Positions 1 through 13,592 of a stretch of DNA of 64,000 nucleotides are shown here, piece by piece. The stretch spans positions 1,426,001 through 1,490,000 of the forward strand of contig JAPEIS010000010.1 of NCBI GenBank assembly GCA_029531795.1, given 5' to 3'. The DNA comes from Sclerotinia nivalis. Taxonomy: Eukaryota > Ascomycota > Leotiomycetes > Helotiales > Sclerotiniaceae. A program made the translations under genes and the position numbers. The stretch's first letter is position 1. The number at the start of each line of letters is the position of its first letter. The notes below the pieces were generated by a model, which saw nothing but the letters and a program-made list of their open reading frames with translations, made no database searches and had not been told where the DNA came from.

Positions 1-160
1 CACTGTTCGATATAAGGGAAAAATCTAACACAAAGGGAATTCCGAGCCATTCTTCAACCTTCAATAATAACCATTAATCGTGAGCCTGTTCCATTTCCAG
101 AAAACTTCATCGGCACTATCCGCTATCGACCATCGACCATCGCTAGCATGCTGAAGATGC

Positions 161-1100
161 TTACTCGGAGTTGGCAGCGAGAGCGCGGGCGAAGCGGCGC
201 TTGCTGAGGTTGTACTCGATAGCACGCTTCTTGGCACCGGCAGACTGGGTGAAAGCGACGGATCCACCGAAAGGTCCAGCGAGAGCGCTGTTCTGGACCT
301 TGGCGATACAGACATTGGAGGCGCCACCGACAGAGCCGGAGCAAGTCATACCAGCTGGCATTTGAATGGCCACTGGGAAATCCATGGTTTGAGCGGCGGA
401 AAGACCACCGATACCGATACCTGGAACGTTCTGGGTAACTTCAGCTTTCTTGAAGGCAGCTGGGTCGGTTCCACCGGAGGTGCTGTCAACCATTGCGGTC
501 AAGGGTCCGGCACCATCTTGGTTGACTTGATGGAAGGTCATCTTGACAGTTCCGTCATCGGCGCAAGTTGGCATGCCAGATGTGGCACCAGCACCTTCAG
601 CAGCCTTGACACCGGTCTCTGATGTACCTTTTGGTGTCTTGGCACCACCATTGGCGGCGCGGGCGACGAGGGAGCGACGATGCATGCTTGCGGCGTGAAT
701 CTTACGAGCTTCAATTGCGGAGGTGCTGTTGGCATTGCCTCCCATGAACATGGAGATCATCTTGGAAGCGTCGACTGGGCCAGTGGAGGTACGGCCAAGA
801 GCACTAGCTTTGTTGGTACCGAGCTCGTTAGCTCTGATGATGGAGGTATCGGCCTCGGAACCGCATCCTGGAGTTGGGCAATCACGAGGAGTTCCGTCGG
901 CGACTAGATTAACGTGTTAATGGGATGAGGCTAAAGAGGAAAGGCGAAGAAGCTATAAGTAACTCCAAGAGATGAGGAAACTTACCCGAAAGAGCAGGCA
1001 TGGCAACCTTGTTGGCACCCTGGACTTCAGTGAGGAGACCGTGGGCCAAGACGTTGGTGGCACCGAAGGCCAAAAGGAGGATTGCTGAAGTGTATTGCAT
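161..1100 (-). CDS. Secreted Egh16-like (gEgh16/MAS family) protein, two exons
   Basis: Exons at 1100-986 and 903-161 with a GTAAG donor and CTAG acceptor; the junction is phase-consistent and gives 285 residues. The N-terminus MQYTSAILLLAFGATNVLA is a good signal peptide, so the mature protein would begin with His-Gly. The conserved family core is visible: TPRD, then DTSIIRANELG, then CGR-like ALGRTSTGP, and spaced cysteines in the second half (PTCADD, MTCSG, NVCIAK). Known members (gEgh16 of powdery mildew, MAS3 of Magnaporthe) are induced during appressorium formation and are called Egh16-like virulence factors; their biochemical role is unsettled. The C-terminal 50 residues are Ala/Lys/Arg-rich. 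The start was chosen because it opens directly into the signal peptide. The family call is firm; the function is not. Confidence 0.9.
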
Positions 1101-1966
1101 TTTGAAGGTAGTTGGTTTGTTATGAAGTTGAAAACTTTGAAAATTATTGAAGGATAGTTTGTGAGATTAAATGTAAAGCGACCGGCGCAAGATGGAAAGA
1201 TTGTAAAATAAAGTGAAGAAGATGCTGAAGATGCTGATGATGAAAAAAAAAATATTCCACTGGGAGAATGAACCTTCTTTATACAAAATTCAACTACCGC
1301 CAGCTTGGTTGAGGATGCCGAGCATGGAAGTGCATTGGCGTGCTTGACCGACCATGGTCTCTCCATAAAAATTTCGAAAACATACATCTAAACAATGAGG
1401 TTTGGTGATACTACTCCGAGACATCAAAAAATCCGACCACGTTGCTGTGGAGATCAGTAAAGGACCTAGATTCTTTGAGCATTGATCTGTGATTGTCCAC
1501 ACAGAGAGAATCAGATTAAGGACGTAGATATCTCTCACAAAGAACTAACATCTCAATGATAACGAATGGCAAAACAGGATGTTTCCTGGTCGATCATGGG
1601 ATACTGGGTTGTGAGATTACCCGGGGACAATCTCAAATCTCATCTCAGATCTTCCATCTTTGCTTCTCCAACCCTAAGGCTGATGCTTTGATTGTTTGGA
1701 CTTCGCTCCTTCCCGGAATTAGACAGCTAATACTGGTAATCGAATGTGGCCACTGGCTTCTTGCCCGTTTCAAGCAGGCATGGTCATAGAGTTAAGCTTG
1801 TTTCGACATCATGACCAGCTCCTAGGACATGAATAATGCCCTACTTCTATCTGAGAAACACAGCCACAGAATCGCAGCAATATCCTCAAAGGTCTTAGCT
1901 GTCGCAGATCGCCAAATATAGTCAAAGTCCCCTGGCGACCGTGCGGTTGTCTGGGAAAATGCACCT

Positions 1967-2388
1967 TTAATCTTCAATGACCGTGTGTATCTTAAGCGGG
2001 ATAAACTTAGTGGGGAAGACTGGAACTGTTGGCGCAAAATCAAAGTTTAGAAACACTCCTCTGTAGCAAAATTTGAATTCAGCCACATTAGTTTGAACTT
2101 CAATTGCTTCACCATCACAACTTCTTACAAGAATCCGATTCTCTAACGATGTCATCAAAGTAACCACCAGTTCCCGAGTACGAAAGACTGTTTGTGCATG
2201 ATGCAGAGTACTTACCATCCAGACTCCGAAGTCACAGGTATTCGGTTTCAATGCCTTCCATTGATGACTTCCTGCACCTCATACGGCTTTAAAACATCTT
2301 CGCTCATGCTCACCAAACCACCAGAATTCCTTCCCGGAGTTTTTTTCCATTTCGGGTTTAAATGGTCTGAAATTACTTCCGATGACAT
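1967..2388 (-). other. Possible small or broken gene, two overlapping-frame ORFs
   Basis: An ATG at 2388 opens 46 codons (MSSEVISDHLNPKWKK...) closing at 2248. A second open frame runs from about 2251 to 1967 and contains a good splice donor (GTAAGT) after ...CDFGVWM. The two stretches have ordinary protein-like composition and could be exons of one gene or pieces of a frameshifted one. I could not find a phase-consistent join between them and recognise no family. Confidence 0.2.
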
Positions 2389-2538
2389 TGACTTAAACAA
2401 TGCAAACAATGTAAACAATGAGTTTTGCAGATGTTGGGAATATCTTCGATCCTGGCGGTGTGGTGTTTCGTTGTGAATTCCATGAAACCTGGAAAAGAAA
2501 TTAAAACGGAGCTGGAGTCTGTGGTGACATTAGCTCGG

Positions 2539-2552
2539 CACGTGACACGTGA
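2539..2552. promoter_or_regulatory. Tandem E-box CACGTGA-CACGTGA
   Basis: Two adjacent CACGTGA heptamers. CACGTG is the core site of fungal bHLH factors such as Cbf1. No gene start close by is confident, so the target is unknown. Confidence 0.35.
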
Positions 2553-5500
2553 TTTCCCGCCATCGCATTACCGCAACATCGACGACATTTAACGGAGAGC
2601 ATAATAAAAGGTAACCACTGTGCCCCAATTTCGCTTTGAGGCTCGAGACCTTCGAATACATTATCATCTTGTTCATCCGAATTTATTCTTTTGATTTTTT
2701 TTTTCCTTTTTTAATCCGCGTTCTACGATAGGAGTGACTTCAACTAGGCCTTTAAAAATAACTTGTCTATTTGTGTATTGCAGTGGCCTCCATACGAGCT
2801 TCTCAGGGGGGACTTGAATCGATACAGTCAAAATTACTACAAGTTGTCTTCCCTCCACCTAGGCTTTCGCCATTTATGTTCCCTACTATCGCGCATCCGA
2901 CAATAACCAACATCCTCGTTTTGCATCTGAGGTACTTATATCGGCCACGATGTGACCCCCATGACCAACCACCACACTTTCCCATTTATATGGGGAGGTT
3001 GGCGGCAAATCCAGAGGGGTAGAACGAAGTAGCTCGACACGTCCCAACCAAATCAACGAGAATTAAATAACATAGTACTCTCTTGACATGAGATCCTTGC
3101 CACCATTTACGCTGTTCCCAGCACCAATTTAACGTCATAGGAAATTCACTTCCCTCTGCACAGTTGCGGCATTGGTACTCTAAACGACAATGCGTCTCCG
3201 TCTCGTATCATTCTGTCAGCATCATGGTCCATACAGTGTCCACGGACGGAGATAACTGCTATAGGTACGCCATACGAGAAGATCAGAATGCCTCGCCATC
3301 CCGAGGTTGGTAAAGATTTCCCCGCTTTCGCAAGGACACATCGCAATAGCTTCCTGTTTGAGGCTCATACGGACGGACAGCATGTGCGTTTGCTGACGGT
3401 AAGCTGTCAAAGGAACTTCCGGGGCATGAGGGAAGCGATGATGAGTATATTGATCCTTCTCCATCGGTATCTTTATGATATAGTAGCGGCTCCCATAAGA
3501 CTTGGTAATCAGGGAGAGACAAGCCCAAAGGATTATTGTTCAAGGGGTGACTTCACGTGACCGAATTCCTTCCGATTCCCGAAAGAGTATTTTTTTTTCG
3601 GGATGACTCGCTGAGAGGCAAATTGCGATGAGATTGATGGCGATTTCGTGTTTATTTTCGAGAACAAGAGCATCTTATCTCAGCCATTGAATGCTTATAA
3701 TGACACACTGACAATAGTGGTGGTACGAAATACGTACGTATATGAGGTACGAAGACGATGAGTATGAATCAGTTGATAGATCCTCCGAGATAGCATCTCT
3801 CTTCACCCGATGACGGTCCGATCCCACTGTGCCTACCTGGTCAACAATCCGGTTGTTGCAGTACACATGGATGAACTACAGCAAGCGACATATGCAATAT
3901 GTAGGTTCGTGAAGAGAGCCGCATGACATGATCGGCTGAACTTGGTCGAAGAAGTTCCTGATCTGTCGATCTTTGCAGAATCTAGAACGAATGCTACCTC
4001 GACGATCAAACTTGAAGATTTTTTTAGAGCACTTGAAATGGCTTTTGTATTAAGAGATGGTTTCGTTGATGCCGACATGCTGACCTAATATGCCTTCTAC
4101 ACCAACGTTGAAGAAAACTTCCATCAAAAGTAACAAATTCATCGATATCGGCCTTAAGGTACCTGAGCCGATTAAAGGTCGTATTCCCTGCAATCTATGG
4201 TTAAGATTCAACACCAACCCCTTCATCCATCCATTCGCGTATTTACCAACCATCAATGCCGCCCCAACGAATTTCTAGCCAGATATACAGACCACATTGT
4301 TACTTTAAAGCTGCCTCATCGGACGATTATGATGACTATGGCTGATTCAAACATCCCAGAGAACATTGACTTCCCGCCTTTCCACTTTTTTATTTACAGG
4401 GTAAGTCCCTACCGCATTATTCTAGATGGTAAATAAAACTTGTTATATCGGCTCCAAATTCTTAAATACGAATATTAAGCACAGAAGCAGCATTCATCAA
4501 GAAAAGTATGTATTCAGCTGAAAAATACCCACAAGTAATTAAAATTATCCAATCAGGGGCCCCTAGCTGCAATTATCCGAAGCACTATCCGAGAGGCGTC
4601 GCAGAAATTAAAGATAGTGTTGACTGCCGAAGCTGATGTGAGCTGAACTCAAGAACAATTTGTTTTAACTTCACCACAAACTGAATGTTACGAGTAAGGA
4701 ACCATGAGTAATGATACTTTGGTGTAGGAATTACGAATTAGTCAATTTGGATAAACTAATGTATCCAATGTTTATGTCTGTCACGTACTCACACGATCTT
4801 TCCTTCTCTTTGCATCACCGAGCATGCCCGCGAGCGAGGATCAAAAAGCTTTCGTATGTTGCGTACAACATGGAAAATCGTATTGGTTCCTAGATTACCA
4901 GATCCTTCGGACCTTGATCCATCTCATCTATGGATACCTGCAGTGCCAGTACCACAAGTACGCATTGCATCGCGCTCTACAGGGTCCGTAATGGATCAGA
5001 AGAATTCATAGATAGGCTTGGCATAGGCTTTCCAACAAGGCCTACTTCCAAACTCTTCAACCTGCGGATATTCACCAAGACATATGACAATCCCTAGCTT
5101 TTACCATCATATCTCATCCTGTTAATTACTATAATGCATACAGCAAGACACTTATCGATCCATAAGATCCCATTCCCAGACAATATCACCAACTTTTCGA
5201 TTGTTGGTTCTAACGCTGGGCTTACGTTTTGTACGTACAACAATAACCCTATGGGCCAGCATAACATTACCAGCCCAGCAAAATTAAGACTACAATCCAG
5301 CGACCACCGCCTCCTTCATCCATCTTATCCCACCATTGACATGAGATTGGTACGAAATACGGCGGCACAATCAGCCGCGTTTGTTGATGTTTAATTTCTA
5401 CCTCAACTGGGTCTTCCCTTAAAATGATGAATAAAATGGGTGGTATGCTATGTTATGCGACAGCACAGTGGTACATCAGGTAGGCATGGAATGTACAGTT

Positions 5501-6820
5501 CAATAAAGTACCACGCCTCGTGCTATTGATGTCCCAAGCCTATTTATTCCCACTAAGTACCGTACCATACACCATTTACACGAATACAAGACCAGTAAGT
5601 GCCCGAAGTAGCCAGATCTTGCCAGCTCGGTATATTGTGACGCCTCCATTGTGAGATGAGGAGAGCTGTATACACGCTTGCCATTACCATAATCAGAAGT
5701 CTCACGATTGAAATGTTGGAAACTAAGCGGGAGATTGCTCCGCGGGATTCCTTGAGGGATTCGAGCGAAATCTAGCCTTGTATCTGTAGTACCTTCGTGC
5801 AGCCTTACGAGTGGAACCCTTTTCATTACACACATCGATTGACCTGAGGGGGCCCTCTCGTGTGACTTTTTGGGCGATGATTAATGGAGAGCTCTGGGTC
5901 AGAAGATTGGAAAGATGGGGAACACGGACTAGATACGAGTAGATAGGATGATATGTTTATCAACTAGGCATATCGAGATACATTGCAGTAATTACCGAGA
6001 ATAATATGATCAAGGGCATGAATCCATGTTTAACTGTTTTAACCCTGTAGAGAATCAGAACAAGAGGAGAAATGAAAAAACACATGGGAATCGCAACGTG
6101 GTAACAAACTAATCTACAAATATCTAGCAACACCAGCCAAAATCCCCTCTTTACCACTATATTCCTTACCCAGGTTGGCTGAACCAAGACCTTCTGTCTG
6201 TACAAAACCAGGATTATAGTGGGGTGTTTTGCATAACCCGGAAACAGGGTTGAGAGGTCTCGACATACAACTTTAAGCCTGACAAGGATCCTTTTGAGAG
6301 TAATTACACCCAAAAATGCTCATCCACACGCCCCTAGTTTGACGGGAGTATCGCATTCGCCTACTTACTTCATTGCCATGCAAAATCGAAAGATGGCAAA
6401 GGAAATTTGTCCGGCTAGCTTGCTCTTACTTGCATGGCCCTGACAGTTTTTTCCACATGGATTGAGAATACCTACCTTACATCTGCATGCATGCGCGTGA
6501 GATCACTTGCTGACAGTAGTCTCGGGTTGTTTTGTTTAATTGCCCTCGATTTTACTAAGTATCCTTAGCGAAGGACTTCCCTAATCCATTATTCCGTATT
6601 GGGGTACCCGGCTCAGATCTCTACTTAAGCATTCAGCTTCCCAGGTGAGTTTGTGTAGATGCATACTTGATCTACTTCACATATATATACTTCTCTGATC
6701 CCCATCTTTATATCCTTCCTTCATTCATTGCCCTCAGTCTGCGATCTTCAATCGACACGACGATATCAGATAATCTAATAAGAGAGAACACGAGACTCGG
6801 CTCATAATCTACCATTCATC

Positions 6821-7441
6821 ATGCCCGTTGTCTCCGAACCCACCATGGGACTACATCATAGGTATACATATGGATTCTTCTCCAAGGTATCCACGCCCTA
6901 CCTATTCCTAAGCATATTCTTCTTTCTATGCATCACAATCTTCATACGGAGGAAACTAAGCACCGCCACAAAAGTACAATATCATTTCCCACCAAGTCGC
7001 CCCTCTACCCCTCTTCCCGAAAAACCGGATATGAATATCTTCCCATACATGGACGAAAAAGTAAATCCAGACGCCAGCAACTCATCTCAACCCAGATCCA
7101 ACAACCAATCCTCCACATCCTCCTCCGATTTTATCACCTCCCCATCTTCAATCTCGACCTCACCCCAAACATTCTCTCGACCCCCACCACCCTTCACACC
7201 ACCCTCGCCCCTAGAACCTCTCCCCTACTCATCCATCCACGGAGGAATCTCCGGATCTCCGTCTACAGAAACCGTCCCTCCACGTCGCCGCTCCTACACC
7301 AAGCCGCCCAACCCTCTTAGCAATGCCCCTGCAGTAAGCGGCGAGATAATTTCCGGTGATGGCTGGCGCCGACATACGCGGGTTTTTGGGGGAGGAGTTT
7401 GTGAGGCGTGTGCTGAGAGTGAGAGGAGGATGAGTGCTTGA
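6821..7441 (+). CDS. Hypothetical single-pass membrane protein, Pro/Ser-rich
   Basis: An intronless ORF of 206 residues. Residues about 24-42 (YLFLSIFFFLCITIFI) form one hydrophobic helix followed by RRK, which suggests the short N-terminus is outside or luminal and the tail cytoplasmic. The middle is a low-complexity Ser/Pro/Thr region. The C-terminal block GWRRHTRVFGGGVCEAC with EACAESERR is better ordered and looks like a conserved short motif; I believe similar tails occur in other uncharacterised leotiomycete proteins but cannot verify this. A TATATATA element and pyrimidine-rich leader lie 100-150 bases upstream. No function is assigned. Confidence 0.7.
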   Translation: MPVVSEPTMGLHHRYTYGFFSKVSTPYLFLSIFFFLCITIFIRRKLSTATKVQYHFPPSRPSTPLPEKPDMNIFPYMDEKVNPDASNSSQPRSNNQSSTSSSDFITSPSSISTSPQTFSRPPPPFTPPSPLEPLPYSSIHGGISGSPSTETVPPRRRSYTKPPNPLSNAPAVSGEIISGDGWRRHTRVFGGGVCEACAESERRMSA

Positions 7442-8562
7442 CTATATGAGCGGGGGTTGAAAAATCCGATGAGTTCGAAAGGGGATGAGGTGGTGCTTGG
7501 ATAGGACCCTGTTGTTATTGAGGGGTTTGCGGGTGGAAAAGGTGGGAGGGAGCCGAGGGTGATTTTGGAGGAGAAAGAGTGAAGAGAAGCAGCGGTAAAG
7601 GGAAGATGATGGAGTGAATGAATCAGAATAGAGGGATTGGATGGAAGTCATGGGATTGCATATTATTCAACGAGACGAAATGAGCAGAGGACTTAGAAAT
7701 CAGACGCAAACGCGAGGTTCACGCAAGCAAAATAGTCAAAGGGAGTGATTTCACGTGATACGTGGGTTGCATAAGTAGCTATTCATCACAGAGCCATCCA
7801 AAAGACAGCCGAAGAAGAAAAAGAGGAGGAAATCACTTACTGCCAATTGCAAGCTTGATGGAGGATTCGAGATAGCCGCCAGTGGTAACGTGCGTTTAGC
7901 ATTAGCATTAGCATTAGCATCTAGCATCTCCTAGGTATTTACTGGCGTTAATTGACAGGTCACCTGCGAAGGGGGTTTTGGTTTGGATTTATTTGGCTCT
8001 CTTATGGATGCAAGGAAGGAAACAAGGAAAGATTTATAGATGTTACCAAATACGTTTATGGCGAAATCTATCGTTGATAGTTAGATCATCATGGAACCTG
8101 GATGGATAAAAAAATATCATGAAGTTAATGAATACAGTTTCTCTTTACCAGCTGGTATTTCACGTATATACACACATATGTGGGTTGAGAGTGGTGGTTG
8201 CTTAGTCTGAAGTGTAATAGTGTATATATTCTTGTCTTACGAGCTGAAGGGGTGAATAAAGCTATACGTGAATCTTAGAATTTTGGTATGCACCGATCTA
8301 ACATCATAATTCTTGTTTCCTATTCTCTGCTTGTACAATCATTCATTCAAGATTTTGTACCACGAATGTATCCCCATGTTCAACGCCACAAGACTTGCTA
8401 GAAGTAAGTTTCCTCCTTAGTAATACACCTTTTCCGTCAAAGTATCCAATAGAGAAAAAGTTATGTAAGAAGTATACTGTAATAAGTAACACCGAAGCCC
8501 GCTATGCTAAGAAAAAAAACATAAAAGTGATTCCAAATCCCAATTTACCAGGGGCGAGAACC
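7442..8562. repeat. Intergenic, with a short AGCATT microsatellite
   Basis: Tail-to-tail spacer between the membrane-protein gene and the LRR gene. It holds a hexanucleotide run (TTAGCA units) at about 7896-7920, and a TCACGTGA palindrome at 7751-7758. Nothing else is supported. Confidence 0.5.
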
Positions 8563-11500
8563 TCATTCAATAGCACTCTCGGAAATATTCCCATTCGCCA
8601 CACTTGAGTTTCTCTGCATAGCTTCTTGGCTTTCTTTAAATTTCTGCCAGCCTTCAGGATCATTCTCAACGAGACTCTGTCGAAGAATACTAGCTTCGTT
8701 ATTCAGCTCGGCTATTACAGCATCTGGGCCTAGTGTCTCTAGTTTGTTTCTGATGTCTTCGCCATGGAGGTCTTCAACCATGGATCTTAAAAATTGCAGA
8801 TGTGCTGGCTGAATTTCGAGTCCAGTTGTCCCGTGGAGATTATCCTCACCTTCGGGTTTGAGGATATTACGACGGATCTTCTGTCCAAAGCGATGCATTC
8901 TGCCTTCTTCCTGTGAAAGTGCTTTGGAGGCCAACGAGACATCGGAGTTGTGACGAGATAGGGTGGGACGTATTCCTCTGTCGTCGTGTCCTCCCTCTTC
9001 ATCTGATGGTTGATTCTCAGCGAAGATTGGTTCGGGTTCAACGTCTGATCCTTGGTATCCAGTTTGAGGTGGGTATGCATCGCCCATCGTTGTTGTTCGC
9101 TCCGTATCAGGTTCTGATGGTGATAAGCGGGTCTCGGGAAATTCATCTTCGAATCTTTTGATCATATTTTGTAATGTATGATCAAGAAATAGTAATCGGT
9201 CTGATTTGCAGTCAGCTTTTGTCAAGTTACACCCGCATACTGATGGATAATTCTTACTATAATTCTGATGATCACCAGCCTTTGACTCCTTGACTAGAGC
9301 AGGTTGTAATCGAGCCCGAATCTTCCTCGCACTTCCCAATAAATTCTTCGACATATCCTTGGCTTTGCCACCTTTAACAGCAGGGTTCGGGGTGGCCGAG
9401 CTGCTGCTCGGCCTAGATAAATCGGAGAAAGCTAGATCAGCTGATGGTCTCCTAGAGTCATTCCCTTTGTTTCGTAAACAGATACCCAAAGCTTTAACCA
9501 CACCTGTCCCCCCAATTACATAATCTTCGTCTGGTGCTGGTTCGTCGTCATCATGGTTCTCTTGGGCTCCTTCTATATGCCCCACAATGTGCAACAATAC
9601 TTCAGGAACTGCAACATCTTTCTCATTTGCAGTTCCATGAGGATCAGAGATTGCAGGAACGGCTTCACTGATCTCTGCAACGGGGCCACGTTCCATGTTC
9701 CATAGGCAATAAGCGACAACTTGCTTAGCCAAAGCCTTTACGATTTCGGACGAATCGCTTGACGGAACTTCAATATCAATACATACGATTGATTGAGAGA
9801 CTCGGACCGCGGCCATCAGTGAGGCATATAATGCACAAGCCTCTTCCTGACTTGCTTCGTCTTTCGCATTTGCAAGAGCAGCTAGTTGCCTATTTTCCAT
9901 AATAGTCACATGCGCAAGACTGGGGCTCTCTGGTAAGATTTCCGCAAGGGCGATGGCTTGTTCCGGTGTCATGGATACATCTGTCAAATGTATGCGCTTG
10001 AGCTGAGGCAAACGTGGTAGATATCTGGTATATGTCAGCCAATAATATCCTTTATGATCGTGATTGGAACATAATGAGAATAGATTTAGCAGATCAACTG
10101 AAGCCTCGCAGTGCACTTGCTGACATAAGTGAAGCAAATTACTGGTCGCAGTACGAGACCGTCAAAATGCCGCAGCAATAGTACATAAAGTGTTCTGTGT
10201 ATCCGGTGACGTCTCCGTACACATAATTGCCATCAAGCTCGATGACATCCCGGCATTCGCCTTGCCAGGACGCTCAACCACTTCTCGGCATACAAGGTCG
10301 AGGGAAAATCATAGGGCCAGATACGACAAGGATTGATATTAAAGATCGTCATGTCCAATCATGCAGAGATGACTAATCTCCACATATATATTGTTACACA
10401 AAAACCAATGGGAGAGAATATAAACGTACCTGCGCAGGAGAGAAAGTGCACTAGGATTCGACTCGAACAAATCATGGTTCTGTGATAAGTCGATGAACTT
10501 GAAATTCTTCAGCTTTGCCAGGGCTGGGAAAAGGTGCCACAACGAGTCCGGATTGAGATTACAGTCCGCCAAGCTCAGAGCGTAAATTTTGTTGTTCTCA
10601 TCAAGGGCATTCGCAATGGTCTCCAGAGAATCTTTCAGATCATTACCACAAAGATCAAGGCCTTCGCAGTTGCCGCATCTAATCCATCTAGCAACATGCT
10701 CTACCCCTACCGATGTGATCCCATTGCCCGCGAGACCAAGACGCCGCAAGCCAGATTTTATAATTCCATCGACTAATTCATTTAGCTGCTCGCTGTTGAG
10801 GCCACAGTGACCTAGATTCAGAAGTTCGAATTCTGGGCCGGCGAGTCGATCCCCAATAGCCTTGGACAATAAGCAAGAAACTGCGTTGCTTGTATTACTC
10901 GTATTACTATGGGTTTTCTTCAGATGCCCAGAACCACTCACAGGTGGCGTAGTGACACCCTGGGGGAAAGGAATCCTTGAGAGATCTAGGGTCTTCAATG
11001 ATCGGCACATATTAATGAACAGGGAGATATGGCGCCAACCATCTTTACCGATTTTGCTGTTGTTTTTCAGAACCAGGCGTTCGATGATGCCACCTTGAGG
11101 ATACTGACTCTCTTTGCGAGCGCGCGTTTTTCTACCGTATGTTGGTAACTTAGCAGCCAGAAGACCAGCCAAAATGACACGAACACCTTCATCAGTAAGT
11201 CCGCAATTTTCCATTATTAATTCTTTCACTGGAACTACAGCTAAGTAATCCCCTAACGTAACAAGGTCCGGTAGTTGTAGCCAATAGCCTGAGAGATCTA
11301 ATTTGCCAACAAGACCAGGAAGTGTAGCCGTTGCCACCGACGCTGTGAGTTGCTCAACGATTCTCTTCAAAATTGGCGTTTCTCTCAATTGGCAGCATCT
11401 TCTATATATTCGAGCAGGGTCCGTGGTAGGTGAAGCGTGAGTTTTCGGAGTTGCGGTAATCGGAGTGGTTGAAAGTGAACTGTCGCTCTCATCAATCTTC

Positions 11501-12656
11501 AACTCGACTGGAATTGTACCGTTCGCCTCAGCAAGCCTTCGTTTCTTCTCCTTCCTTGCTTTTCGTTCTTCTTCGCTGCGCTTTTTTTTTTCTTTCTTTT
11601 TTGTATTGTCCTTCTCAGCTGGTGGGGAAAATTCCCCGGCTTCTGATACATTCTTGGAGTCTTTTGGCTGGGCACTCTCGAAAGGCTTCTCGCCGGGTTT
11701 GCTAACATCTGTTTTGGGGACATTGTCTTGTTCCGTGTCCGTCTTAGAATTGTTCGGATTTTTTAACGCAGCCCCTTCTCCCTTTTCTTCGGACTGCTTC
11801 ATTCTTTCTTTATTTTTATTTTCGGTCTCGTCAGATTCTTCCTCGTCCGTATATCGAGGACCACTTGCTATTTCAACATCGACGCAGAAAGCTACTCGTC
11901 GCAGTTTTGACTGTTCAAGCCCGAATACAGGACACCTTTCCCGATGAGGATCGACATTCAGAATCTTTCTTTCGCATAATCCACTATGGCCTTTTGCTGA
12001 TCCAGACAGTTGCCCACCCGAGTTTGACAACCTCCGCAGAGCACTTTGTAAGAAGCTGGGACCGTTTCGCGGAGGTGCTGGAACATAAGGTGCATCGCCA
12101 TCCTCCTTTACCCCATGTACTAATACAGCATTCTTGGGTGCACTCGGTCCTGCAGGTCTATGTATCGAAGGCTCTATAGGTGAAGCCGCCGGTGAAGCAC
12201 TGGGAGATGCGCTCGTATGGTTGGGGGATTGTGACCCCGTGAACTTTGAGGATATACTCGATAACCACGAATTTCTGCGGGGCATGTTGGGTGATGTAGA
12301 GGCTTTAGGTGGTGTGCCATTTGCCGTGACTATCCTTTCCGAAGAGACATTTCTAGATACACCGGGTCGAGTTGGAATCGGCTGTGGAGGTGTTGCAACC
12401 TGTTGCTCGTTCTCGTTCTTTGGAGGGGTAGAGCTATTTGGTTGGGGCGGACTTGATTTTCCTTGTGAGCCAGACGCATTCGGAACCATTCGAGGTCGTT
12501 TTACGTCTAAAATACATAACTCCAGTCAGTCGCACATACATAGGTGATAGATTTTCAAGTAAATTTCCTTAATTCATATGACTATTGCTTCCACTGACCT
12601 TTATTGCTTGAGCTGTGTGTCATCCAACTGACATCCACACCTGTCATTTGTTCCAT
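8563..12656 (-). CDS. Large leucine-rich-repeat (RNI-like) protein, three exons
   Basis: Exons 12656-12599, 12506-10430 and 10024-8563; all junctions are GT-AG and phase-consistent, giving 1198 residues. The short first exon begins MEQMTGVDVSW. Residues ~30-190 are Ser/Pro-rich and disordered. A conserved block follows (~195-230: CERKILNVDP ... KLRRVAFCVDVEIA), then an acidic, Lys-rich coiled segment, then leucine-rich repeats (~400-760: LVKLDLSGYWL, LELLNLGHCGL, LDLCGNDLKD, FIDLSQNHD) that continue across the last intron into LKRIHLTDVSM. The C-terminal third is disordered and Ser/Glu-rich. The second intron is long for a fungus (405 bases), so a small extra exon cannot be excluded. Homologues in aspergilli have, to my memory, been labelled Mhp1-like cell wall or microtubule proteins; I do not rely on that name. 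Confidence 0.82.
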
Positions 12657-13592
12657 TGTGTAAATATATCTTCAACGGATCTCCTCCAGTCTGCGACTTA
12701 TCAAAAGATATCACCTAATTGATCTGCAGAAGAAGTTTGCAAATCGTGGTTCTCGCAATAAAGATTTGTTATCGCTTCCAAGGTTCTCTGTCTCGTAATA
12801 TGTCTCGTTGCTGATGTGAGCAGTCCTATTGGTACAAGTCCATGATTGCGTTTGTGCCACCATGAATGTGATTGACGGTGGGTGAATCAATTTATGGATG
12901 AAGTCTGAACCAGATACCACAAAACTACCAACCAAGTTACCTATGTTGGTTCGCAATAGTGATCAGACATCCACTCATACAATGAAGCAACGAAGTGGAA
13001 CAGTTGGAGAATATCGTCATGTGTCGAGGGTCTGGTCAGGGTCCGGGGGTCAATGCAAGTGGGTTAAGTCCGGTATCAACCTCGGTGATTCGATGTGATT
13101 CGATAATTTGGTAGGAGATATCCACAGTCTCCTGAGCAGTGGTGCGAAAAGCATATAAAACAAGTTGTGAGAAAAAATTTAATCTTACGATGAACAATCA
13201 AGAAAGGGTGGTGTCACTGGTGTGGTATGGCGGGGGAAGGTCATAATAATTAGAGGGTGGGTAAAATGAATTCCCATTTTGATATTGAGATGGGGTCACA
13301 ATCATTTTGCTGAAAGGAGTTATGGAAATTCCTGAGTAAGCACTTACACCTATCCAGGATGCTTGAAAGGAAGGGAAGAAAAGGTTCTAGATCATCAAAC
13401 AACTTTGGAAATAGTACCAAGTGGCAATGCAAGCCAAAACATGATCACCCATCATCATTTGTTCTTCAGCATAGAAATACATTGGTTCATTATTCATCAA
13501 GATATTTTATGTTCTAGTATCAAGGGAGTATCATTTTTTATCGCCTAGCTAGAAAACCCATATCCGAAATATCATTTTGGAAATTGATCCGC
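12657..13592. promoter_or_regulatory. Spacer upstream of the LRR gene, downstream of RPL5
   Basis: Both flanking genes are on the minus strand, so this holds the LRR-gene promoter and the RPL5 3' region. Short ORFs here have no protein-like features. Confidence 0.4.

Larger units (their letters stand above)
1101..6820. other. Gene-poor intergenic stretch
   Basis: Only short unsupported ORFs of 60-117 codons on both strands, many overlapping one another. Apart from one weak candidate near 2.0-2.4 kb and a paired CACGTG motif I see no domain, repeat or RNA gene. The last ~150 bases before 6821, with a TATATATA run at 6680-6690 and pyrimidine-rich leader, look like the promoter of the next gene. 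Confidence 0.5.

Noticed and set aside
953..1387. 144-codon minus-strand ORF upstream of the Egh16 gene
   Set aside because: Low-complexity Ser/Phe translation covering the Egh16 exon 1, its intron and promoter in another frame.
5500..6313. Two minus-strand ORFs of 111 and 117 codons
   Set aside because: No domain, no signal peptide, no splice-supported extension; kept only as unsupported open frames.
11465..11947. 160-codon Ser/Phe-rich ORF opposite the LRR protein
   Set aside because: Antisense shadow of the Lys/Glu/Ser-rich low-complexity segment.
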